A DNA stretch of 24,408 bases from JBGLNL01 sp046484125 (GTDB lineage Bacteria > Chloroflexota > Dehalococcoidia > SZUA-161 > SpSt-899), in the NCBI GenBank assembly GCA_046484125.1, contig JAWOBX010000070.1:1-24408 (forward strand). Reading direction: 5' to 3'. Positions 8,214 to 14,070 of this stretch are shown piece by piece (the first letter of the stretch is position 1; every line of letters begins with the position of its first letter). The notes below the pieces were generated by a model, which ran no database searches, was not told where the DNA came from, and worked only from the letters and a program-made list of their open reading frames with translations. Made by a program: the position numbers and the translations under genes.

Positions 8214-9133
8214 TGAAATCCCTCATAGCCATCGTGGGCCCTACCGCCACAGGCAAGACCGAATTGTCACTGAATCTGGCTGAAGAGTTCGATGGTGAAA
8301 TAGTCAACGCCGATAGCCGCCAGGTCTACCGGCATATGGAAACGGGCACGGCAAAGCCCACACCCGAACAGCGCTCCAGAATTCCGCATCATCTGTTTGA
8401 TATCATCGATCCTGACGAGGATTTCTCCCTGGGTATATACCAGGATATGGCTTACAGGGTCATTAAGGATATCCATGACAGAGGGCGGTTACCGATTCTG
8501 GTGGGGGGAAGCGGGCAGTATGTGTGGGCAATCCTCGAAGGCTGGCGGGTCCCCGAAATCCCTCCTGACGGGAAGATACGCGGGGAACTGGAGTCGAGGG
8601 CTGAGAGCGAAGGGCCTGAAGCGCTTTTTCGTGAACTTCAGGAAAAAGATCCTGAGGCGGCTCGACGGATAGACGCTCGCAACATAAGGCGTGTGGTGAG
8701 AGCACTGGAGGTTTATAGAATAACCGGCAAGCCCTTTTCCGAACTCAAGTCGAAGAACCCCCCTGAGTTCGACATGCCTATTCTTGGTCTTACAATGGAA
8801 CGAGTCGAACTCTATCGCCGCATAGATGAGCGTGTGGACCGAATGATAGAGAACGGCTTTATTGAAGAAGTACGTGGTTTGCTTGACCGGGGCTATTCCC
8901 CGGATTTGCCCGCGATGTCAGGCCTTGGCTATCGAGAGCTCTGCGAGTTTATTAATGGCGAGACAAAGCTTGAAGATGCCATCCAGCGGATCAAGTACGC
9001 CACCCACCGGTTCGTGCGGCGGCAGTACAACTGGTTCAGGCTTGAAGATAAACGTATAAAATGGTACGATGTCACATCCGGAGCCGTATCAGCCGGATTC
9101 ATAATTCAGGAGCTTCGCAATGCGAAACACTGA
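8213..9133 (+). CDS. miaA: tRNA dimethylallyltransferase
   Basis: 306 residues. MiaA transfers a dimethylallyl group from DMAPP to N6 of adenosine 37 in tRNAs that read UNN codons. The P-loop GPTATGKT is at residues 9-16. It is followed by NADSRQVYRHMETGTAKP, which recognises the tRNA and substrate, and PHHLFDIIDP, LVGGSGQYVWA and the C-terminal RQYNWFR block. The ATG at 8213 overlaps the tpiA stop as TGATG; a GTG codon directly before it (8210) is an alternative start. The next small gene begins inside the last 14 bases of miaA. Confidence 0.97.
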   Translation: MKSLIAIVGPTATGKTELSLNLAEEFDGEIVNADSRQVYRHMETGTAKPTPEQRSRIPHHLFDIIDPDEDFSLGIYQDMAYRVIKDIHDRGRLPILVGGSGQYVWAILEGWRVPEIPPDGKIRGELESRAESEGPEALFRELQEKDPEAARRIDARNIRRVVRALEVYRITGKPFSELKSKNPPEFDMPILGLTMERVELYRRIDERVDRMIENGFIEEVRGLLDRGYSPDLPAMSGLGYRELCEFINGETKLEDAIQRIKYATHRFVRRQYNWFRLEDKRIKWYDVTSGAVSAGFIIQELRNAKH

Positions 9134-9356
9134 TGGTGATATCCCGCTTCAGGATAAAACTGTCTTGTTGAAACTGGTTGAAACCAGGATGCCTTTCGGT
9201 AAATACGCCGGACGCGCTCTGGTCGATTTGCCGGAGCCATATCTGGCCTGGTTTTCACGTAAAGGTTTCCCCAGGGGCGAACTCGGCGGATTGCTTGAGT
9301 TGGCTTATGAGATTAAATCAAACGGACTTGAACACATTTTGAAACCGCTGAGGTAA
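9120..9356 (+). CDS. DUF3820 family small protein
   Basis: 78 residues, overlapping the end of miaA by 14 bases in another frame, so it is probably translationally coupled. It carries the signature of DUF3820 (small proteins also described under the label putative quorum-sensing-regulated virulence factor): MPFGKYAGRALVDLPEPYLAWFSRKGFP, then GELGGLLELAYEIKSNGLE and a final LKPLR. The whole family domain is present, so this is a complete gene, not a fragment. Its molecular function is not established. No membrane segment or signal peptide is seen. Confidence 0.85.
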   Translation: MRNTDGDIPLQDKTVLLKLVETRMPFGKYAGRALVDLPEPYLAWFSRKGFPRGELGGLLELAYEIKSNGLEHILKPLR

Positions 9357-9448
9357 TCATAAGGAGCGTTCGGTCAACCTTGTTGTACATTTATTCGTTA
9401 CGAAATGCTGAAGCCGGGATAGACTCCTATTCCCCCGAAGCCCCCTCT

Positions 9449-9480
9449 CACAGGCTCCTTGGGAAAAAGAGGCGCCTGTG
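9449..9480. terminator. Hairpin after the miaA run, possible transcription stop
   Basis: Arms CACAGGC (9449-9455) and GCCTGTG (9474-9480) pair exactly, and CCT (9457-9459) can pair with AGG (9470-9472) inside after one mismatch. The stem is therefore about ten pairs around a loop containing GGGAAAAA. It lies about 90 bases after the DUF3820 stop. It lacks a T-run, so a terminator role is only possible. Confidence 0.35.
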
Positions 9481-9640
9481 CCAGTTATCCTGTTGTGTTG
9501 CTCCTTAAATCACTGCAAATAAGCCACGAAATTCACTGGAGTCAACTCATCACTGAACTGGAGTCAAGTTGCTCCCCCGGGGGAGAGAAAACATCAGTTG
9601 CGAGATCAGGTTAATTCGCACCGTTATCGATCGCTGTTCT

Positions 9641-9660
9641 CGGGATAATCCCGTTGTTTT
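9641..9660 (+). terminator. Short terminator-like hairpin with T-rich tail
   Basis: CGGGA (9641-9645) pairs with TCCCG (9649-9653) around a 3-base loop and is followed by TTGTTTT. The stem is short for an intrinsic terminator, and it lies 284 bases after the nearest upstream stop, so this is tentative. Confidence 0.3.
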
Positions 9661-9720
9661 AAAATACCACTTACTCTGTGCTAGAATATCATGCGGAATT
9701 TGAGGCGAGGAGTTGACAGC

Positions 9721-10884
9721 ATGCAAACGGCAAAACGCATTGAAAAGCTGCCACCGTATCTGTTTGTGGGAATCACCAAAAAAATTGCCGAGAAGCGGGC
9801 CCAGGGAGTGGATGTTATCAGTCTGGCGATTGGTGACCCGGATATTCCTACCCCTTCGCACATAATAGACAGCCTTTGCGAAGCGGCACGCGATCCGGTG
9901 AACCACAGGTATCCCGAAACCGACGGCCTGCCGCAATTGCGGCAGGCCATTGTCGACTGGTATAACCGGCGGTTCGGGGTTAAACTGGATCGCGATAAGG
10001 AGGTGCTACCCCTGATAGGTTCCAAAGAGGGGATAGGGCACATGTCGTTTTGCTTTATCGATCCGGGGGATATCGCTCTGGTTCCTGATCCCGCGTATCC
10101 GGTTTACTCAATGAGTACTATATTGGCCGGTGGAGAGCCGTATTATCTACCGTTGAAGGAGGGGAACGGATTCCTGGTCGATCTCGATTCTATCCCGGCG
10201 GACGTCGCGGACAGTGCAAAGATACTGTGGCTCAACTATCCGAATAACCCGACCGGCGCCGTTGCCGATCTGGATTTCTTTGAACGGGCGGTATCATTCG
10301 CCAAAACGCACGACCTGGTGATATGTCATGACGGCCCTTACAGCGAGGTGGCCTTTGACGGCTATAAACCGGTGAGCTTCCTGCAGGCGGCCGGGGCGAA
10401 AGATATAGGCGTCGAATTCCATTCCTTCTCCAAGACCTATAACATGACCGGCTGGCGAATAGGGATGGCCGTCGGCAACGAGGTATTGATAAACGCGCTG
10501 ATGAGGATGAAATCCAACCTCGACTCAGGTATTTGCCAGGCCATTCAGCATATGGGAATAGCCGCGTTTTCGGGGCCCCAGGATTGTATTACTCAGAACA
10601 ACGCTGTTTACCAGAGGCGCCGCGACATGGTAATGAGTACACTTGACAGAATGGGTTTGAAGGCGGAAACGCCAAAAGCGAGCCTGTACGTGTGGGCCAG
10701 AATACCTGATGGTTATACCTCGGCTGATTACGCCACCAGGCTGATTGACGAGGTTGGCGTGGTGGTCACGCCCGGAACGGGCTACGGAAGCGCCGGTGAA
10801 GGATTTATCAGGATATCTCTGACCACTCCGGATGACCGGCTGGCCGAAGGCCTGGCCCGGCTTGAGGAATGGCAGCGGGGATGA
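9721..10884 (+). CDS. dapL: LL-diaminopimelate aminotransferase
   Basis: 387 residues, class I/II PLP-dependent aminotransferase. DapL converts tetrahydrodipicolinate and glutamate directly into LL-diaminopimelate for lysine and peptidoglycan synthesis, skipping the acylated intermediates. Evidence: LPPYLFVGITKKI at the start, SLAIGDPDIPTPSHI, the NHRYPETDGLPQLR loop, LNYPNNPTGAVA, HDGPYSEVAFDG and the PLP lysine K238 in SFSKTYNMTGWRIG. I chose ATG 9721 because GAGGAG lies 8 bases upstream and the protein then starts as family members do; the in-frame ATG at 9691 has no such site. The paralogous aspartate-aminotransferase-like enzymes are an alternative, but the YPETDG and HDGPYSE blocks favour DapL. 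hflX begins shortly after the stop. Confidence 0.88.
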   Translation: MQTAKRIEKLPPYLFVGITKKIAEKRAQGVDVISLAIGDPDIPTPSHIIDSLCEAARDPVNHRYPETDGLPQLRQAIVDWYNRRFGVKLDRDKEVLPLIGSKEGIGHMSFCFIDPGDIALVPDPAYPVYSMSTILAGGEPYYLPLKEGNGFLVDLDSIPADVADSAKILWLNYPNNPTGAVADLDFFERAVSFAKTHDLVICHDGPYSEVAFDGYKPVSFLQAAGAKDIGVEFHSFSKTYNMTGWRIGMAVGNEVLINALMRMKSNLDSGICQAIQHMGIAAFSGPQDCITQNNAVYQRRRDMVMSTLDRMGLKAETPKASLYVWARIPDGYTSADYATRLIDEVGVVVTPGTGYGSAGEGFIRISLTTPDDRLAEGLARLEEWQRG

Positions 10885-10924
10885 AATCAAGGGAAATGGA
10901 AAGCGATTTCCTTTTATATTGGAG

Positions 10925-12238
10925 GTGGGTATAGGCAAGCGGACCGTATCCACTGGAGTTCGAAGAGAGAAGGCCATCCTGGTCGGAGTCGAGCTCAAGC
11001 GAGCGGACAACGTCTGGTCACTTGATGACTCGATGGCCGAGCTGGCTTTGCTGGCGGAGACGGCCGGTGCGGAAACGGTGGCTGCGCTTACACAGAAACT
11101 GGAGAAAGTCAGCCCATCACACCTGATAGGCAAGGGGAAGCTTCAGGAACTGATAGAGCTCAAGGATGAAACCGGCAGCGGCTTGATCATCTTCGATGAG
11201 GAACTATCCCCGGCGCAGCAGAGAAATCTGGATCGGGCTACGGGTGTCAAGGTGCTTGACCGCACCGCGCTTATCCTCGATATATTCGCTAAACGCGCTC
11301 AAACGCGCGAAGGCAGGTTGCAGGTGGAGCTGGCTCAACACGAGTATTTACTTCCGAGGTTAGCCGGTCTCTGGCCTCACCTGGAAAGGCTTGGCGGTGG
11401 AATTGGAACTCGCGGACCCGGTGAAACCCAGCTCGAATCTGACCGAAGGGTGATAGAGAAACGAATCAGGAAATTAAAAGAGGATATCGAGTCTGTAAGA
11501 ATGCACAGGTCGCGTTATCGCCAGCGCAGGAAGAAATCGGGAATACCGGTTGTGGCTCTGGTGGGGTACACCAACGCGGGTAAGAGCACATTACTCAACG
11601 CTCTCAGCGACGCGGGAGCATTCGTCGAGGATAAGCTGTTTGCCACACTGGATCCCACTACCAGGAGAGTAGCTTTACATAATAATACAGAGATACTTGT
11701 AAGCGATACCGTAGGATTCATACAGAAGTTACCTCCAACGGTGGTGGAAGCTTTCAAAGCGACTCTGGAGGAACTGGAGGAAGCTGATCTGCTGGTGCAC
11801 GTAATTGATATTACCCACCGAAACGCCGCCGAGCAGGGAGAGGCAGTCGATGACCAGTTGGACGAGATGGGGTTGAGCGAAAAACCTCGGATAGTGGCGG
11901 TGAACAAGATTGATGAACTGGCGGAGCGAATGGGGATGAATGGGGAGGAGGCGGTGGAGTATTTCGCCAAGAGGATAGGGGAGGAGGCGGGATGGGCAAC
12001 GCCGGTTTCCGCAGTGAAAGGCTGGGGTCTTGAACGTTTGTGTGATATGATAACGAGGGCATTGAGTGAGGATATGGTTGAGATAACGGTCAATATACCT
12101 TACCCGGTCTCGGAACTTGTCAACCTGTTTCATCGATACGGTGTGGTGGAGAGCGAAGAACATACTGAGTCGGGTTCGGTGATTTCGGGGAAAATACCGA
12201 AACAGATAGAGCCGGAGTTTCGGGAACATAGTGACTGA
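10925..12238 (+). CDS. hflX: GTPase HflX
   Basis: About 437 residues. HflX is a ribosome-associated GTPase involved in rescuing or splitting stalled ribosomes under stress. It has the N-terminal HflX domain (AILVGVEL to GTRGPGETQLESDRR) and then a G domain: VGYTNAGKST (P-loop Lys about residue 220), LFATLDPTTR, DTVGF, NKID and PVSAVKG. The start is uncertain. GTG 10925 and TTG 10919 both give the usual short lead before REKAILVGVEL, but a GGAGGTG motif overlaps them instead of preceding them. ATG 10832 would overlap dapL by 53 bases and add about 31 unrelated residues. The gene follows dapL in the same direction and is probably co-transcribed with it. Confidence 0.93.
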   Translation: MGIGKRTVSTGVRREKAILVGVELKRADNVWSLDDSMAELALLAETAGAETVAALTQKLEKVSPSHLIGKGKLQELIELKDETGSGLIIFDEELSPAQQRNLDRATGVKVLDRTALILDIFAKRAQTREGRLQVELAQHEYLLPRLAGLWPHLERLGGGIGTRGPGETQLESDRRVIEKRIRKLKEDIESVRMHRSRYRQRRKKSGIPVVALVGYTNAGKSTLLNALSDAGAFVEDKLFATLDPTTRRVALHNNTEILVSDTVGFIQKLPPTVVEAFKATLEELEEADLLVHVIDITHRNAAEQGEAVDDQLDEMGLSEKPRIVAVNKIDELAERMGMNGEEAVEYFAKRIGEEAGWATPVSAVKGWGLERLCDMITRALSEDMVEITVNIPYPVSELVNLFHRYGVVESEEHTESGSVISGKIPKQIEPEFREHSD

Positions 12239-12289
12239 TGGCGTTTTGAAGATGGAGGCAATAATTAAACCCTCAGTCGGAGGAGCAGA

Positions 12290-12856
12290 ATGGGTAACAG
12301 AACATGTCCTGTGTGGATGGGATATTTGCTTGCCAGCCCGGTAAGAAAGCTGTTCCATAATCCAAACAAGATCATTGAGGAACAAGTCTCACCGGGTATG
12401 AGGGTTCTGGATGTTGGGTGTGCCATGGGTTTTTTCAGCTTACCGATGGCTCGCAGGGTAGGGCCAAGTGGCAAGGTCGTATGCGTCGATATTCAGGAGA
12501 GAATGATCCGAAAACTGCAGGAACGGGCGCGAAAGGCCGGCCTGAGTGAAAGAATAGAGGCCAGGGTATGTAATAGCGACTCGCTTGCATTGGATGACAT
12601 GAATAGAACCTTCAATTTTATCCTGGCGTTTGCTGTAGTTCATGAGATAACCGATAATAAACGGTTTTTCGAACAGATATGGCGTGTAACGGCCCCTTAT
12701 GGCAGGGTGCTTTTCGTCGAGCCAAAAGGTCACGTTTCGGAGAAAGAGTTTGAAAAATGTCTTTCCCAGGCCGAGGATGCCGGATTTGATTCCGAGGAAT
12801 ATTTAAAGATAAGTAAAAGCCACGCTGTCTTGATGGAGAAGCGTGCCCGAGATTGA
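12290..12856 (+). CDS. Class I SAM-dependent methyltransferase
   Basis: 188 residues with a single Rossmann methyltransferase domain. Motif I is VLDVGCAMGFF (D41 to G47), the acidic end of strand 2 is VVCVDIQ (D67), and later strands are seen at FNFILAFAVVHEI and GRVLFVEPKGHVS. The FxxHEI pattern resembles UbiE/type 11 small-molecule methyltransferases. The substrate cannot be told. GGAGGAG precedes the ATG at good distance. The following CPBP protease gene starts inside its last 14 bases, so the two are probably translationally coupled. Confidence 0.85.
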   Translation: MGNRTCPVWMGYLLASPVRKLFHNPNKIIEEQVSPGMRVLDVGCAMGFFSLPMARRVGPSGKVVCVDIQERMIRKLQERARKAGLSERIEARVCNSDSLALDDMNRTFNFILAFAVVHEITDNKRFFEQIWRVTAPYGRVLFVEPKGHVSEKEFEKCLSQAEDAGFDSEEYLKISKSHAVLMEKRARD

Positions 12857-13538
12857 GCAACCAAAAAAGATATCGGTTCCCTGGACTGCCCGCCACGCAT
12901 GGCTGGGATTGGTCACGTGCATCATCCTCTCGATCGTAATCACCGTTTTCTTTCTCCTCATTGCAGGCGTATTTGATGTTGACGTGAGCCTGGACCTGGT
13001 CCTGGTGGTAAGCGAGCTGGTTTTTCTGGTGCCAGTCTGGTGGTTCGTTTTTCGGAAGTTCAACGCGGGCTGGGATAGCCTGGGTTTTCGCACCTTCACC
13101 GGCAAAACCATTGGTATAGGCTGTGGACTGGTAATAGCGGCGCATATATTCACGATTTTATACGCCGCATTGATTGTGTACCTGTTGGATTCCCCGATAC
13201 AACCGGACCTGGCGCCAGTCGCGGAAGAGATGTCTTTCCCCTGGCTTCTGGCTTTTCTGGCCGTTGTCGTCGCCCCCGTTGTGGAGGAGATATTCTTCAG
13301 GGGCTTGGTATTTGCCGGTTTCTACAATAGCTATGGTTATCAGAAGGCGGCAATATTGAGTTCACTGATTTTTGCGCTGGGTCATCTCCAGGTACTGGCC
13401 ATTCTCCCGCTGTTTATCCTTGGCTACATCTTCGCCTATCTTTATCACCGAAGCGGATCGATAGTACCGGCCATAATTCTTCATTTCCTGGTGAACCTGT
13501 TCGCTGTTGTGGGGGAATTCGTTATCGGTTCGGAATAA
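12843..13538 (+). CDS. CPBP family intramembrane metalloprotease
   Basis: 231 residues with several hydrophobic membrane segments (for example residues ~16-42, ~46-63, ~83-107, ~130-147, ~171-197 and ~205-228). The family active-site motifs are all present: EEIFFRG (E148, E149, R153), the FALGHLQ helix with its histidine, and HFLVNLFA near the end. CPBP (Abi/Rce1-like) proteases cut CAAX-type prenylated or other substrates in the membrane, and some bacterial members give bacteriocin immunity; the target here is unknown. The GTG start follows TGGAGAAGC and overlaps the upstream methyltransferase by 14 bases. It converges on the thermonuclease gene with only 6 bases between the stops. Confidence 0.88.
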   Translation: MPEIEQPKKISVPWTARHAWLGLVTCIILSIVITVFFLLIAGVFDVDVSLDLVLVVSELVFLVPVWWFVFRKFNAGWDSLGFRTFTGKTIGIGCGLVIAAHIFTILYAALIVYLLDSPIQPDLAPVAEEMSFPWLLAFLAVVVAPVVEEIFFRGLVFAGFYNSYGYQKAAILSSLIFALGHLQVLAILPLFILGYIFAYLYHRSGSIVPAIILHFLVNLFAVVGEFVIGSE

Positions 13539-13544
13539 AGAGGG

Positions 13545-14057
13545 TTACTGCCACGATCCGGCAGGGTCGCACGCGTTCCAGAGCCCGCGATTCTTTTCGC
13601 GCGCCTGATGTTCCAGTTGAGAGAACATCTCCACATATCTGGTATTTGGCGGATACGACACTGCGTGGGCATAACCCAGGCGAACGAGTTCGGCGTTTAC
13701 CATTAAATCGTCGACGTAGACATAACGGAGAAGCCGACCGTACTTGTCCCTGTTTTCAACGTCAGCCGCAAGACTGACCCGTTTGCCTTCCACCAGTTGC
13801 CGGTTCATCTCAGAGGCTTCCTGACCGAAGCATTCAAGCGAAGTATATGGTCCTTCTATTTCCGGCGTATCGATGCCTATGTACCTTACCATCTCACCGC
13901 CTTCTATTTCGATTGTATCACCATCCACGACCCTGGTTACCAGTATTTCTTCTTCCGAGATGGTGGTCTCTGAGGAGCATGCAACAGTTAACGCAGCTAA
14001 GGCGCAACATGAGCTGATCAGTAGTAAAAACCGCGGGACGACGGTCATATGCCACAT
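13545..14057 (-). CDS. Thermonuclease family (SNase-like) exported nuclease, possible lipoprotein
   Basis: 170 residues. The N-terminus has a hydrophobic signal stretch (about 8-26) ending at C27 in LTVAC. This is close to a lipobox but has Thr at the -3 position, so lipidation is only likely. The mature part is a staphylococcal-nuclease OB-fold: TRVVDGDTIEI (D45, D47), VRYIGIDTPE (R58, E66) and DKYGRLLRYVY (R108). These include the expected catalytic Arg/Glu/Arg set and calcium ligands. The enzyme would degrade DNA and RNA outside the cytoplasmic membrane. It starts 13 bases after the isomerase/mutase stop and so ends that operon. M4 is an alternative start; no clear Shine-Dalgarno is seen for either. 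Confidence 0.9.
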   Translation of the reverse strand: MWHMTVVPRFLLLISSCCALAALTVACSSETTISEEEILVTRVVDGDTIEIEGGEMVRYIGIDTPEIEGPYTSLECFGQEASEMNRQLVEGKRVSLAADVENRDKYGRLLRYVYVDDLMVNAELVRLGYAHAVSYPPNTRYVEMFSQLEHQAREKNRGLWNACDPAGSWQ

Positions 14058-14070
14058 AACTGAAGGCTTT

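Larger units (their letters stand above)
9357..9720. other. Gene-free stretch before dapL with several hairpins
   Basis: I see no gene or tRNA here. It contains a hairpin at 9449-9480 (CACAGGC with GCCTGTG, plus inner pairs), a pair of 11-base direct repeats (ACTGGAGTCAA at 9535-9545 and 9557-9567, period 22), a perfect 14-base palindrome (CTCCCCCGGGGGAG, 9572-9585) and a short hairpin followed by TTGTTTT at 9641-9660. A promoter for dapL would be expected here, but I find only a poor match (TAGAAT at 9682 without a good -35). Confidence 0.55.

Noticed and set aside
9659..9690. Sigma-70 promoter for dapL with TAGAAT at 9682
   Set aside because: The -35 position reads TTAAAA, a poor match, so I do not list it as a feature.
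11729..12385. Minus-strand open frame of 218 codons opposite hflX and the methyltransferase start
   Set aside because: No family resemblance; it overlaps two strong plus-strand genes and is explained by their codon pattern.
12843..13538. Abortive infection (defence) function for the CPBP protease
   Set aside because: The family contains such members by old naming, but no defence genes are nearby and the neighbours are metabolic or housekeeping genes.
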